Positions 46,005 through 58,352 of a stretch of DNA of 64,000 nt are shown here, piece after piece; the stretch's first letter is position 1, and each line of letters begins with the position of its first letter. The translations under genes were made by a program, and so were the position numbers. The stretch covers positions 8,596,501 to 8,660,500 of the forward strand of contig NC_056406.1 in assembly GCF_905147365.1 (NCBI RefSeq). The letters are read 5' to 3'. Below the pieces are notes generated by a model. It saw only the letters and a list, made by a program, of their open reading frames with translations, ran no database searches and had not been told where the DNA came from. Source of the DNA: Aricia agestis (Eukaryota; Arthropoda; Insecta; Lepidoptera; Lycaenidae).

Positions 46005-47265
46005 ATTATAATGGTTACGCAGAACGCACTTTTGACATAGAAGGTACTGGTATTGATAATAATTATAGTAATGTTGCCATACCTAAATATAAAAATTTCG
46101 TTCCAGTTTGTTACCCGCCAGACTCTTTTTTGCGTTCCGCAGCAGCAATAAGGTTTATTTTTATGAAATGAAGAGGTTTTTGATTTATTTTCATATTTCA
46201 GTTGATTTAATGAAAGTCAAATTAAGGTTTACTATTTATATAACGTATAAGAAAAACTACTGGCTAGATCTCGTTCGAACCAATTTTCGTTGGTAGTTTT
46301 ATTTTTTTTAGATTTATCAAGTCAGAAGTTAGAGGGGGGTCACACATTTTACCACTTTGGAAGAGTCTCTCTCGCAAACTATTCAGGTTAGAAAAAAATT
46401 ATATCAGAAACCTCAATATTATTTTTGAAGACCTATCCATAGATACCTCATACGCATTGGTCAGATGAAAAACTTTTTTTTTTGTATCAGTTGTTTCTAT
46501 GGGGACCCCTAAAATTTTTAATATGTTTTCCATTTTTGTATCAAAATCTTAAAGCGGTTCACAGACTACATCTAATTACCAAGTTTCAGAAGTATAGCTC
46601 TTGTGTCTCTACTCTCTATGTCACAGCCCCGAAACTATAAGTAGTTTCGGAGAAAAGTGGCTGTGACATACGGACGGACAGACAGACAGACATGACGAAT
46701 CTTCCAACATTCCGACACAACGACAGGGTTCCGTTTTTTTGCCATTTGGCTACGGAACCCTAAAAAGCGCATTCCATATTCTAATATGAACGCGTGTCGT
46801 TCTGTCTGTTACGTCTTTGCTCTGAATTTCTGAAACCTCATCTGATTAGAAAAAAATAAGGGAGATATTTCTTTATATTTTAGCCAATACAAAATCAAAT
46901 CATAAATACAAAATCTTGAATATCTCGGTAACCGTTAGCTTTTGGACAGGGTATGATACAGCTTTTTAGGCTGCAAAAGTGATGTGTTTTTACATGTTAA
47001 AAGGAAACAGACCTATAATTACCGATCACCCTGTATATTTTATGATATTATTATATTATTATAATATTATGTTCGTGGAAAGTATATAATATGCTAGGAT
47101 ATTTTTATAATAGAGTGCGCGAAAAATGAATTTCAGGGTAACGAATTTGTGATCAACATATACACTATAGTCACTATATATTATAATAGGCTCGATTGTG
47201 GTTTGATCGTGGCTTGGGGTCACGCCCGCGCCGCGAGATTATACATAATATTATATTAATATTAA

Positions 47266-47680
47266 GGGGGCGACTAACCCTATTGTCGATTTTATAATTC
47301 ATTTTGATACTTGACAATTAGCCTCGAATTGTTTCATTTCTAAACGTAGATACAACATTATATTATTTTGTATTTCCAAGAATTTGATCTGAGCGAAAAC
47401 ACGTCTTAAAATTTTTTCGATAGAAAAAATCACAAAGATACATCTAATTTTCACGAATTTTTCATATATTGCCATAACCGTGCATTAAACTAAGTTAATA
47501 TTTTAACACATTGTATAAAATTCTATCATTGAGACACTGACCTATCGGATTTTTAAAGTGTTGTATATTTATCGAGTTATTAAGAAAAAACTAACTTGGT
47601 GATGATTGGCATATGAAAGACGGGCGTGAGTGTGAAGAGAGAACCTGGACGATGTTCGATTTTTTGCGCTAGTCGCCCTC
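47266..47680. mobile_element. TTAA-flanked MITE, family T1, best copy
   Basis: TTAA at 47262-47265 and 47681-47684. Ends gggggcgactaaccc and gcgctagtcgccctc are inverted for about 11 bp. Internal blocks match 14444-14762 and 21171-21600. Confidence 0.82.
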
Positions 47681-47831
47681 TTAAGCAATTACAAGCATGA
47701 CCGCGCCGCCTGATGTAATTTCGCGGTGTAGCATCCAAAACGCTCGTTCGAGCAGACGCACATAAATCCAGGCTTACGCCAATTTTAATATTTATATCTA
47801 TTTACAACAATCATTTGTTTCATTCTTCTAG

Positions 47832-47973
47832 ACATACCGGAGTTGGTGGTGCTCGAAGTGAAAACAAGAGACGACCTCCGCTTCAACGCTCCGTATTTAA
47901 TGCAGTGCACCCCGACCTGGTCGTACGAAAGTGATCTCAAATGGCACATCATAAAGGCGCTTTTCCTATACAC
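47832..47973 (+). CDS. ATR: Allatotropin-type receptor, exon 3
   Basis: Acceptor tcattcttctag ends at 47831; donor gtaagt begins 47974, leaving two bases of a split codon. The exon completes Asn267 and encodes residues 268-313. IPELVVLEV closes TM4 and opens extracellular loop 2. The loop carries MQCTPTW, whose Cys292 pairs with Cys210 of TM3 in class A receptors. SYESDLKWHIIKALFLYT begins TM5. The Q-C-x-P-x-W segment in this loop is characteristic of orexin/allatotropin receptors. Confidence 0.92.
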
Positions 47974-49257
47974 GTAAGTACAATAAAGTGCACACTAGAA
48001 GTTTCCAATCAAGCAAATAACGAGGTAATTAATATGGGAGGAATTGTGAAATGGAAGTGATTCGTGAACTACAGGTTTTAATAATTAAATGCTTGTATTG
48101 TATTACAAGTAGGTATGTGACGTTTTTTTCAAGGGCTAAACTGATAGTATCGCTTTGTAAGTATTTTCTAGAACAAAGGCCTTCGTACGTATTCAGTTTA
48201 AAGTTTAAGCTAAATTTAAAATAACTGATACACAAATGTACGTAACAAGTAACTGCAGGCAATGTCATATTTCTTTAATTACATAGAGAAATTTAAAGTG
48301 TTATTCAATTATAAATCCTACTAAATTGTATGACTTTTTAGACTTCTCTATCACGCTTTAGTTTTTACAACGTCCTACAAAGCTGTAGGACATTATCGTC
48401 CAGCCGAAGCTGTAGCTAAATCAGTATTAGTTTCATCCGAAAATCGACCTTCATAGTTTAAATACTCAAACCGGAAAATCTTGACCATATACCGGCAGTA
48501 ACAAAACGACCGTTCTTATTGATCATAACGTTATCCGCAAACACGAGCTGCCGGTCATATAAAACGTATCGCACAGTACATTATGTCCCGAGATGAGACA
48601 CCCTGATAAATGTGGCGGCAAATGTTGTGGGACGCAAAAAATATTACGCCGAAATTACGCTACACGAGGTGAAGGGGAAACAACAACGACAGCCGGGAAA
48701 GGAGTAATCTTGTAAGATTAGGAAATAAGGAGGAGCTATAATTAGAAACATTTCGCGTAAACTTTTTTAAGTTTAGGCCGTGTTTACAAACTGTCAGTCA
48801 GCCAAGTAAGCAAAAGTAAATACTTAACATCCGACCAAAAAGAGGGCTGTTTTAAGTTTGACGTGTCTGTCTGTCTGTGTATGTGTCTGTCCGTGGCATC
48901 GTAGCATCCAAATATTTTGACAGAGTAAACCAGACACAGATAGTCTAGTCTTGTTGAACTTGGCTACACGTCTGCACTTAATTCATCTTAATTCATAGTT
49001 TCTACTCTGAATACATTATATTTTGTGGAGAAACTGTGAAGCAGCACCTCCATCGTGGGTATCACAGACACAATAGATTTTCAGACACAGTAATTTTTTC
49101 CATGCAAAGATGAAAAAAATTACTCTTTCAGCGCCCCTACTTTCATAGTGAACTCTATCATCTATGTAAGAGACATACACACCATTAAGTATTATCATCT
49201 TAGTTTTGTTACACCCTGTATAAATAAAGACATTATATATGGCATAATTGTCATCAG
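47974..49257 (+). other. Receptor intron 3 (1.3 kb)
   Basis: Phase 2. The last roughly 240 bases (49020-49240) resemble a repeat also seen at 5260-5365 and 51690-51770 (ttactctttcagcgcc, attaagtattatcatc, gttacaccctgtataa), ending about 17 bases before exon 4. The rest holds no recognised feature. Confidence 0.75.
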
Positions 49258-49376
49258 GTTGCCACTGTTCCTGATGATGATCGCGTACTGCCAGATCGTG
49301 CGAGTGCTGTGGCGGTCGGACAACATCCCCGGGCACACGGAGTCGCACAAGCTGTGCCAGACCGGACAGACAAACT
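49258..49376 (+). CDS. ATR: Allatotropin-type receptor, exon 4
   Basis: Acceptor attgtcatcag ends at 49257; donor gtgagt starts at 49377, leaving one base. It completes Thr314 and encodes residues 315-353: LPLFLMMIAYCQIVRVLW is TM5 with Pro316 and Tyr324 in the usual places. RSDNIPGHTESHKLCQTGQTN starts intracellular loop 3. RVLWRSDNIPGH is a strong family signature of insect allatotropin receptors. The acceptor has a weak pyrimidine tract and sits right after transposon-like sequence, yet frame and homology are unbroken. Confidence 0.93.
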
Positions 49377-50366
49377 GTGAGTAAACCTCCAATTATTATA
49401 CCTCGAGATTATTGTTCTAAAGTTGATGAATTAGCACAAACACGGGTAAAACTGTTTGAGAAAATATTATAATAGATACGAGAATATGACACGTTTCATT
49501 TTATTTAGACTTTCAAGAGTGACTTACGACACATACTACTAAGCCGACAGTATTATAATAGAGGTAGCATCTGTATTTAGAATTATTTAGAATTTCACGC
49601 AAAAACGAGGTTTTTTTGCACATAAAGTTCAAATACTGCAAAAATCGTTTTTTTTTTCTTTATGAAATTAGCGAGATTATTATTTATCAGTACCAATATA
49701 GTACTTTAGGCTAATATTTTACATATAAAATTTCAGTATAATATATACAGTCATTTTATATATTTAACACATATTAAACACCTCATAAGTAAACAACTGC
49801 GAAGTTAAAGAACGTAAATTAGTTTCAGATTGAGAAATTCAATTTAAAGGCTTCGAACTAAGGTGACGGTGAATTGAGCAAATAGGCCACCGGCGTACTA
49901 CGCGTTTTTAATTAAGGCTGTAAACTCACAGAGATGTTTTATCGTGTAATTAGAATCGGCCTTCTATTAACGATCACATAAAGACCTTTTATATCGAATT
50001 TTGACGCTCCTTACATTAAGTGTAGAGAATATGATTCAATAGCATTATAATTTATACTAATCAATACCTCTGTGAATGATTGGAAATTGATATAGCCTTT
50101 GAAAGGTAATAGGGGTTGTTAGTCGTTTACATTGGTACAACAGCGCCAGTGTTATTGGATTTCGGCAATATCAGATCTGAAATAGATCTGCTAATTTCAG
50201 TGTTTTGTGTCATGTGTAATATTTTTGAGTTCCGTACCCAAAGGGACCCTATTACTAAGACTTCGATGTGTGTCCGTCTGTCTTCAGGCTGTAACTCAAG
50301 AACAGTACTAGCTAGAGAGTTGTCACAGATTATGTAATCCATACTTACATACTTATATCTATACTT

Positions 50367-50555
50367 CCATACTAATATTATGAATGCGAAAGTGTGTCTA
50401 TTTGTCTGTCTGTCTTTCTGTCTGTCTGTCTGTTATCTCTTCACGCTCAAACCGCTGAACCGATACAGCTTTGAGTCCGGAGAAAGGACATAGGGTAGTT
50501 TTTATCCCGGAAAAATGTACGGTACCCGCGCGATAAACGATTTTTGGCGCAACGG
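50367..50555 (+). mobile_element. Lep1-type Helitron-like repeat, copy 9
   Basis: ccatactaatattatgaatg, TGTC repeats, cgctgaaccga, gtacccgcgcgataaacga and gcgcaacgg; the CTAG end is lost and an internal part is deleted. Confidence 0.75.
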
Positions 50556-50949
50556 ATTATGTAACTTTAGGTGGCTAACATGTCAAGTAAATAGTCAAGC
50601 GCGTTTGTTGCGCACGTTGTGTCGCTTTGCTGCAGTGAAGTTGCTCTAAACTTAAGTACAGATGAAGTGTGATAAGATGGATTGTTGGAAGTTACAGAAG
50701 AGCAACTCCTTCCGGGACATTGTCCGGAACATTGCACGATTCACTTAAGGTCGCCATTTTAGAGCAACACTGTGTCACTGTAAACATGCAGTGCTCTGTA
50801 GCTCTACCATGAGTTTAAGGCTATAGTATTTAACGATACTCGATACCGACTACGTAAATTGTTAGTATGGCGATTTTAGTGCTGCAAGTGACCGCTAGAG
50901 GCGCTGTAAAATTTGCCATACTAAAAATTTTCGTTTGGCAAATTTTGGA

Positions 50950-51000
50950 GTTTAAAGCTATAGTTTTTATCGAGTATCGATAAAAACTATAGCTTTAAAC
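50950..51000. repeat. Perfect hairpin, 24-bp arms
   Basis: 50950-50973 is the exact reverse complement of 50977-51000 with gta between. A degraded relative of the arm lies at 50815-50840 (tttaaggctatagtatttaa), so the hairpin may be the right side of a small MITE that abuts the SINE. Confidence 0.93.
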
Positions 51001-51002
51001 TG

Positions 51003-51317
51003 ACGGTGGCCGGTTTCATTGAAACCAGGCCAGCTACGCAGGAGTAATGTATAGTGTCCAAGTGTGTGCGCAGTACACAAGAGCACTCTCTATTCCTTTA
51101 CTCTCATAACCCAGTGGGACGGACGACCCACACGACTGGCGAGAGATCAGGCGCAGGACCGACTTTTTACATGCCCATCCGACGCATGGATCATCTTACT
51201 TGTCAGACAATCAGGTGATCAGCCTGCATTGTCCTAACGACATGTTTCCAACGCGGGAATCGAACCCACGCCCTCGAGTCAAGAGCCGCGCTCTATACCA
51301 CTAGACCACGGAGGCGT
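51003..51317 (-). mobile_element. tRNA-derived SINE, second family
   Basis: On the minus strand the head is gcctccgtggtctagtggta (A box) with gtgggttcgattcccgcg (B box). A body follows (gataagatgatccatgcgtc-like, cgtcccactgggttatgaga), ending ggtttcaatgaaacc. The two ends of the head do not form an acceptor stem, so it is not a functional tRNA. Pol III promoter boxes are intact. Confidence 0.85.
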
Positions 51318-52792
51318 AATACTTTAAATAAATACAGTACAACTAGCATGGGAAAATTAAGGAATTGAGAACACAGTGCGAGCGTACCCTTTTAATACTC
51401 TGTATTTCCTTAAGTTATGATCGATAAAAATATTTAGAAGTCACTAAAGAGACTTTATAAATAGTTTTCGAGTCACAAGCAAAAACCTTGAACTTTGTCC
51501 CTCGGAGACTTTTAGTATAATATTCATCTGGACACCTTTAGGAATAACTGTACCAACTTTCAAAACTTTTGAAAGTTGGTACAGATTTGGTCTAATCGAT
51601 GATTTTGAAACTAATTTTCTTGGACTAAACGGACAGCGTACACAATTACACAAAACGTTACGATACAGCACTATGCAAGATGTAACAAAAGTAAGTGATA
51701 ATACTTTAGGGTGTGTATAAGTCCCTTGTATAGACTTCACTTTAAAAGTAGCAGCGTTAAAAGAGTAACTTTTTTAATTTTCTAAAGACAAATCCATGAC
51801 GCTGGGGCGTTTGCCCATATAAATCACAATCTTGAATCTAAAAAAATATAAAATGAATATGTATATTATGTATGTAATGTACTATGCAATATGCATGAAT
51901 GTGTGTTTTAATGTTTGTCAAATCCGCTTTTTTTTAAGTCACGTGACATAAAAGTTTCGAACAAAAGTTGTTTCCCTTGAATCCCTGTGAAAATGACCCC
52001 CTGAGTCACCCCCTTTCGGCTTACCATACCTTATTTAAAACAGCCTGTATATTTTTATTATTTTTTACAGCGAACGTTGTTCATGTATGTGTATTCTGTA
52101 GCTAATTGCATCGAAACGTCTTGATCGACACCAACACAAATAAGCACTTAGCTTCAAAGGCACCGCAACGTCGACGTACTAATTCAATATTTACGGCGAA
52201 ATGATGAATTTGCATAACCGCGTTGTAGGCAAAACATCAATCATGTTAATAGCAGAACGTTTAACTAGGAAACTAATATTAATGGGGAAAACAAATATAT
52301 AAAATAGGCACCTACCGTTATATTCAAAACGTTAATTCGACTGAATGAGATACAAGTATACAACACTTATCGAAAGAAGACTGGCCTCTGGACATTTGGC
52401 CTCTTTAGCTTTATCGTTGGAGACCGGCCCCTTCTAGGCCATAATATGGCTATGGTGCTGTCAAAATCAGGTTGTCAATTGTTTTTTCCTCTTTATAATA
52501 TATTATTATATATAAGGAATCAAAAGTAAAACATAAAAAAAATACGATTAACTTTAACCCAGACTGGCGAAACGGGGCTTTACTCAATTAAGGTATTTCT
52601 TTATCTCCAGAATGACATACAGTACATATCCCAGATTGATTAAACACGTTACACGACGTTGACATACAAAAAAGATTTAATCACGACCGACAAGCCTGAG
52701 TGCTCCAGAATAAAGACACGATTTTACACATTATTCGAAAATAAATTTGTTGTGACGTTAACAAAAGTAGCGCCAAAGTTGTATCAGTGGAA

Positions 52793-53001
52793 GGGCCAGG
52801 CCAGAGAACTGTGTTGCGGCATCGCATCGTAAAAATCGCAGCGCCAAAGAACGCATCGTGGAAATTTCCGATGTTTTAAGTAATTTGTTAGAGTCTCGTA
52901 CAATCTCGTATCCGATGAAATTGCGTTGCGACATCGCATCGGATGTATGTGCGATGTTGTTTGCAATAGGACGCCGTAACGTAGTGTTGTGGCCTGGCCT
53001 A
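52793..53001. mobile_element. MITE with GGCCAGGCC ends
   Basis: gggccaggccaga at the left and tggcctggcct at the right are inverted. The interior holds repeated gcatcgcatcg/gcgacatcgcatc motifs in both directions. Confidence 0.65.
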
Positions 53002-53768
53002 AAATCGTAAAGTACTAGCGTGGGCGGCAGTCAAAGTGTCAGCACGCTACGTGCCGTAATCATACAACTTAGTTGGCTGCCTTAGGGCGGTTTCGCACGG
53101 AGCGCGCGTCACACGATAACATAATATTGCCAAGTAAGATAGCGCGCGGAGTTGCCTGTTTGTTAAAAAAATTAATGTTGTTGCGTCGGAAACCAACGTT
53201 TCCTGCTTTTCTAAGACACAAGTATTCCTATCCATAAAATAAATTACTGTCTAGTTTATGGCACAATAATATTTTAAATACTGTTTAGATGGTGAACTCG
53301 TCAAATGTGTCTATCGCATTGGGGTATTTGTTATTATACCGGCAACTATCTGTATACCTAAATACACAATCTGTGAAAATTTCATAAGCCTAGCTATAGC
53401 GGTCAAAGACTTCTGTTTAATCTGCGGATAGCGGTTCTTGAGAGACAGACGGACAGACATTGAAGTCTTAGTAATAGGGTCCCGTTTTAACCCTTTGGGT
53501 ACGGAACCCTAAAAAAAACTTAGCGCAGCATTTGCAAGATTAATTCTACACCGCAGTAGAGGCTACAACTGCCCATAAAGGCTTCCAAGTTTTGATTAAA
53601 ACGGAACACAGGTGAGAATAAACAGCTCGTATTGTCTCGTGTGTTTTACTACACAAACTTCTGGGATTTGCCTATTCTGTGTAATACAAATCTTTCACAA
53701 TGATGGTCTCGGACTAAGTATATATTTTGTACTCATCAAAATCGGCCGTACTTTCCGAGCCTGTAAGA

Positions 53769-53851
53769 CGGATACAAATACACATAGGAATGTGTATTTG
53801 TATCCGTGAAAAAAAAAATCTTCTTAAGAGAAGGATCTCTTAAGAAGATTT
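53769..53851. repeat. Two adjacent perfect hairpins
   Basis: First: 53769-53785 pairs exactly with 53790-53806 (17 bp, 4-base loop). Second: 53816-53831 pairs exactly with 53836-53851 (16 bp, 4-base loop). Only nine bases, all A except the first T-G step, separate them. Confidence 0.88.
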
Positions 53852-55588
53852 ATTATTATTTTTTTAGACGTCGTAGAGCATAATCATCGATTACAATATC
53901 ATCCTATAGTCTATACGTATCAACGGAAAATAATGATCCACAGTATGAACGTAAAAATATAGATAAATACCAGATGGTATTTTAGGACCATCAAATCGAA
54001 AAATTAAATCCTTTCTATCTCTGTTAGCTAAAACTTTCGAGAATTTTCGCAGAGTTGTTTTTCGTCTTATCAAAATAAAGCTACTTACGAAAAATTAGCT
54101 TGATAGTGATAAAAAAAATCGTTCTAGGGAACCCTTACTATCAAACACTTTAACTGTGGTCGCCATATTGCAAAAATAAGCGCGTCTGTGGTAATATCAA
54201 AAAATCTTAAAAGTTGCAACCTCCGCAAATTCAGCCGTCTGTGAAAAATAATTATGCGCGAAAATTACGACTGTCTTTTGACACCCTTAACAATATCTCT
54301 TACTTTTATAAGAATATCAAAGTTTTTATTTTTTGTAAGTTCGTTTCACAGATCAAATGAAATCAAGAGGGATCCTTAGAATAAAGCCTGTATACTTATA
54401 ATATTTTATGCTTTGAAATTTGAATTTAAAAATGGTTAGAAATTAAAATGTTAAAAATACAAACTCAAGTTTTTCAATGAATATTTTGAGTTTATAAGCT
54501 CGCCATGGTAATCAATCATATTGTGTTATATTTTCTGCAGATATTTTAAAAACTTTTTCTGTTAAAAACTAAAAAATGTCAATTACAATTTACAAGAAAG
54601 CAACTAAGTCAACTATAGTTTAAGTTAATTTCGAAAATTAAGGGCCTTTGGGATATTCCTGTTAATTTATAATGAAACAAAAATCTTAAAACGCCAAAGT
54701 TTTAATGTTTTATAGGTTTTATTTGACATTTAAAAAGAAACTCACAACGGGCAACGCACATTCAATTTATTCAAATATGAAAATTTCAGGAGCATTTAGT
54801 CTGGAGCGGTGATCTGCCTTAATCTATGAGCTTGTATATTATGCTAATGTCTTGCTGATGTAGATAATAGTGACCTTAGGCTGAAGTTAAAGAGGGTTTT
54901 ATAAGCCATAACCGACGAGTCGTTGGTTTCATTATAAACAAAAACACTCGCTCATAAAACAAGATATTAAAAGGTAAAAAATATATATTTACTCCATTTC
55001 AAGATTCAAGTTTAATTTTATTTAAGTTCACTCATTCATCCGTTCACTGTTTATATAAAATTCAGAGTAAATAGAAATATAACATATTATAATAATTATT
55101 ATGAGGTTGGACTTATTAGTCACATAAGGTTTTATTTTTTCATTTTTCTTGTATCAATAAAAATAAGACTTTCAACAAATTAGGGCTAAGGCACATTCAG
55201 GGACTTATGGATTCCAACAATATTTAGCTACAAAAATAAAAATATTATTTTTCCCTTAAGTACTTAAATCTAACATTGTTTTTACAGGAATAAACAAAAG
55301 TAGCATGTGCTTAAAGTATTAAATACAGAATTTCGGTTGTAATGTGGCGACCGGAAAGTTCTGAAACATTTTCTTTTTCTCTTTTCATCCTTTTCACTAA
55401 AGCCGAGCTATTTACAAACTACAAATATTCCTTTTTCTAATAAACTTAAGCTGGGTATAGAGCTAAATCTCCTGTCGCTTCAACACCTTTTCCTATTCAT
55501 TTGTAAACTATATTTTGTAACTTTTATTTTTTGAAAAACTTTTTTAAAATGAATTTGTTTGAAAACAATGTTATTTTGTGAGACTCTA

Positions 55589-56205
55589 AAGAATACACAG
55601 TGTGTTATTGTAAACACCGTTATCCTTAAAACCATCAAATGAGCCCGTCAAAATGAACAACTTTTTCTATAAGAACAATGCTGGAAACTCAAAAAAAATG
55701 CCGTCTTCATACCCATACGGATGCCCGGATCGGCAATTTGTATGGGTATGAAGATGGATTTTTGGTAAAGAATACACAGTGTATTAGTGTAAACACCGTT
55801 ATCCTTGAAACCATCAAATGAGCCCGTCAAAATGAACAACTTTTTCTATAAGAACAATGCTGGGAACTCAAAAAAAATGCCGTCTTCATACCCATACGGA
55901 TGCCCGGATCGGCAATTTGTATGGGTATGAAGATGGATTTTTGGTAAAGAATACACAGTGTATTAGTGTAAACACCGTTATCCTTGAAACCATCAAATGA
56001 GCCCGTCAAAATGAACAACTTTTTCTATAAGAACAATGCTGGGAACTCAAAAAAAATGCCGTCTTCATACCCATACGGATGCCCGGATCGGCAATTTGTA
56101 TGGGTATGAAGATGGATTTTTTGAGTTCCCAGCATTGTTCTCATAGAAAAAGTTGATCACTTTGACGGGCTCATTGGATGGTTTCAAGAATAACGGTGTT
56201 TACAG
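55589..56205. repeat. Tandem trimer of a 179-bp unit with inverted cap
   Basis: Three head-to-tail copies with a period of 179 bp, nearly identical (same text at 55648, 55827 and 56006). Each carries the hairpin cttcataccca ... tgggtatgaag around atgcccggatcggc. After the third copy the sequence turns back (gttcccagcattgttctcat, ttgacgggctcatt, aacggtgtttac), the inverse of the unit's first half. So a hairpin MITE appears to have been expanded internally. Minus-strand frames repeat identically and are not genes. Confidence 0.88.
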
Positions 56206-56394
56206 TAACATCTTGTATAATTAGTACGAAACGTAAAGAAACGCAAAAAGTTATTTTATAGTCTTCTATTATACCCGATTGTGATAATAGAAATAAGGGT
56301 ATTGATTTTATGAGAACTTCAATACGATTTTACACAAAACGACGATTCTCGAAAATCGTGACTTAGTCCATACTACACCTCTTAGGGCCTGTTT

Positions 56395-56480
56395 CACCAC
56401 TTCCTGATAATTGCCGGATAGGCTATCCGCAACTTATCTTACAGATAGAGTATGGAGTATCTGTCAGATAAGTTGTGCCA
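56395..56480. mobile_element. P1 MITE, copy 3, right end missing
   Basis: TTA at 56392-56394 followed by gggcctgtttcaccacttcc and the inner arm tgccggataggctatccgca, as in 44243-44384, but the right terminus is absent after about 56478. Confidence 0.75.
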
Positions 56481-56599
56481 ACTATTTGAAAACTAGAAGA
56501 CGTATTATTTTACTAACTAATTTTAGGTTTAAAGTTACCAAAGTCGTATATTATAATAGAGTTATAAAATGCGCCAGCTTTGACTTTTAGCTAAGTTAA

Positions 56600-56625
56600 T
56601 CTTATATCTTTAAACGAGCAATTCT

Positions 56626-56678
<53 letters not shown>

Positions 56679-56829
56679 GGAATCGGAATCGGCTCCAACG
56701 ATTTTCATGAAATTTAGTATATAGGGGGTTTCGGGGGCGATAAATCGATCTAGCTAGGAATCATTTTTAGAAAATGTCATTAAATTCGTGTTTTATCGAA
56801 TACCGAGCAAAGCTCGGTCAAACAGCTAG
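56600..56829 (+). mobile_element. Non-autonomous Helitron, family H2, copy 2
   Basis: Starts tcttatatctttaaacgagc, contains an (AT)n run at about 56631-56674, and ends with the hairpin accgagcaaagctcggt and CTAG at 56826-56829. It matches 8218-8417 closely outside the microsatellite. Confidence 0.85.
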
Positions 56830-57752
56830 TTAGTAATTAACTAAAAACATTGAGAACATTTTTGAAATGTTTAAAAATTAAGTACATTAATGGAGCGACA
56901 AGCGAAGTAACTTTATTTAATTAGGAAATGGAAGGATTAAAATATAATAATGAAATCTCTTGAATGAAATATATTGCTCGTCAAAAAATTGCTTCGGATT
57001 TTAGTTACACGTGGCCCAAGGAAGGTTACTTGTTTACCTGTGGTCTCTAATAATATTATTATCTGGTGTTCACTGGTACCTCAAAATAATTTAGACGATG
57101 CTTCTTATAATAATTTCCTGGTCCACTTAAGGAAATTTAAAAATAATATAAAAATCCAGGACTTATGGAGTGTCAGGACATAAGGACTTATGTATTCGCA
57201 GCGAGTAGTCAGCGCTACGTCTTTCTCGTTAACTTTTGTTCTTTAACCATATTATTTATTTTAACACGTTATTTTAACTTTCAACCAATCATGGTTTAAA
57301 GTTAAAATAACGCATGATATTTAGTAAATCTCACTATGTAGTATAATCTGCCCAATGCTAGCAGGGAAGCCTTACGAATTGACAGTTTTCTTGTCTAAAT
57401 ACCATGGTTATTGGTTACTCAAACTCTACCTTCAACAAAATCCCTCGTAGAATAATCTAGTTAGGGTGTTTTTTCGTCATTTCTCCCCTCATGGAATGTG
57501 AGATAGAGCATGATACGATATTGTATATTTTCTTAAGAAGAATAAGTAGAGTAATAATTTTCTTAGGGTTAGTACGGAGTCAGCGTGCCACTACTGTGTC
57601 TCTTCTCTTGTTAATATACAGGTTTATAATCTGTTATAGCCGTCGGTTTATATCGTTACATAACTGCTGTGCACCTTACCTCTTCTTTCAACTATCAAAA
57701 ATCCCTCCTTCAACTTAATCTCTCTCATAATGTACCCATAACCCAGGGCTAG

Positions 57753-57903
57753 CGGCAAACCGGCGCACCACTCCGTCGATCCACGCGAATGCGTCGACGG
57801 AGGGGCAGCTGCGGTCGCGGCGCAAGGCGGCCAAGATGCTGGTCGCCGTCGTCGTCATGTTCGCCGTCTGCTACTTCCCTGTCCACCTGCTGTCTGTACT
57901 CAG
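57753..57903 (+). CDS. ATR: Allatotropin-type receptor, exon 5
   Basis: Encodes the end of intracellular loop 3 and TM6. QLRSRRKAAKMLVAVVVMFA (372-391) leads to CYFPVHLLSVL, where Cys393 and Pro396 form the C-x-x-P bend of TM6. The basic RSRRKAAKML stretch is a G-protein contact region. Two acceptors in the same frame are possible: cag at 57746, adding Trp-Leu, or tag at 57752, giving Ser354 from the split codon; I use the second. Donor gtaatt begins at 57904, leaving two bases. Confidence 0.9.
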
Positions 57904-57974
57904 GTAATTTTGTTTATTCATTTGTATAGGCCAAACATCAGTTACCAGCAGGCTTAGCATAATGCCGCGGCCGC

Positions 57975-58245
57975 ACATGCGTAGTGCTTCGTGCTTAAAA
58001 CGATACCATTGGACTATCTGCGTGTATCGTCCAATGGTATCGTCTCATAGCACGAAGCTTTGTTACGATAGACGCATGTACGGTCGCGGCATAACAACAT
58101 TAGAAACAGGAAAGAATCGACATACTGACAGATTTTAGTGACAAAATGGCGGATTTCCTTTGTCTAACTGTCACTTTGTCTATTCTTTCATAATAAGAAA
58201 CGGCTTCTATGGTGATCATGCTAAGCCTACAGATGGTCACCATTA
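57975..58245. repeat. Nested inverted repeats
   Basis: Inner hairpin: atgccgcggccgcacatgcg (57962) pairs with cgcatgtacggtcgcggcat (58073-58092), and acgataccattggac with gtccaatggtatcgt around the centre near 58020. The outer text aggcttagcat (57951) and atgctaagcct (58218) also pair. Confidence 0.75.
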
Positions 58246-58352
58246 AAGAAGCTGTTTCTTTTTACGGAAGAATAAAAGTATATCGAGTCTTTTTCCGTTT
58301 CTATTGTTGTTACGCTTAGTCTGCTGGTAGTATTGTTGTACTACATCTCTTT

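Larger units (their letters stand above)
45615..47831 (+). other. Receptor intron 2 (2.2 kb)
   Basis: Phase 1. Made largely of repeats: the gggttccg element at 45702-46004, a related inverted end at 46600-46766, and the T1 MITE at 47266-47680. No nested gene. Confidence 0.8.
49377..57752 (+). other. Receptor intron 4 (8.4 kb), transposon-rich
   Basis: Phase 1. Contains a Lep1-type copy, a 24-bp-arm hairpin, a tRNA-derived SINE at 51003, a MITE at 52793, hairpins at 53769, the 179-bp tandem trimer at 55589 and a Helitron at 56600. The stretches 49380-50220, 51780-52790 and 53860-55580 show nothing I can name. Confidence 0.75.

Noticed and set aside
49016..49392. Minus-strand frames opposite receptor exon 4
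   Set aside because: They are reverse shadows of the exon; the plus strand has receptor motifs and splice sites.
51245..51317. tRNA gene on the minus strand
   Set aside because: Same reasoning: acceptor halves (gcctccg and the bases after the T arm) are not complementary, and a SINE body follows.
55648..56018. Two near-identical 63-residue proteins on the minus strand
   Set aside because: They are shadows of the 179-bp tandem repeat and start and stop at the same place in each unit.
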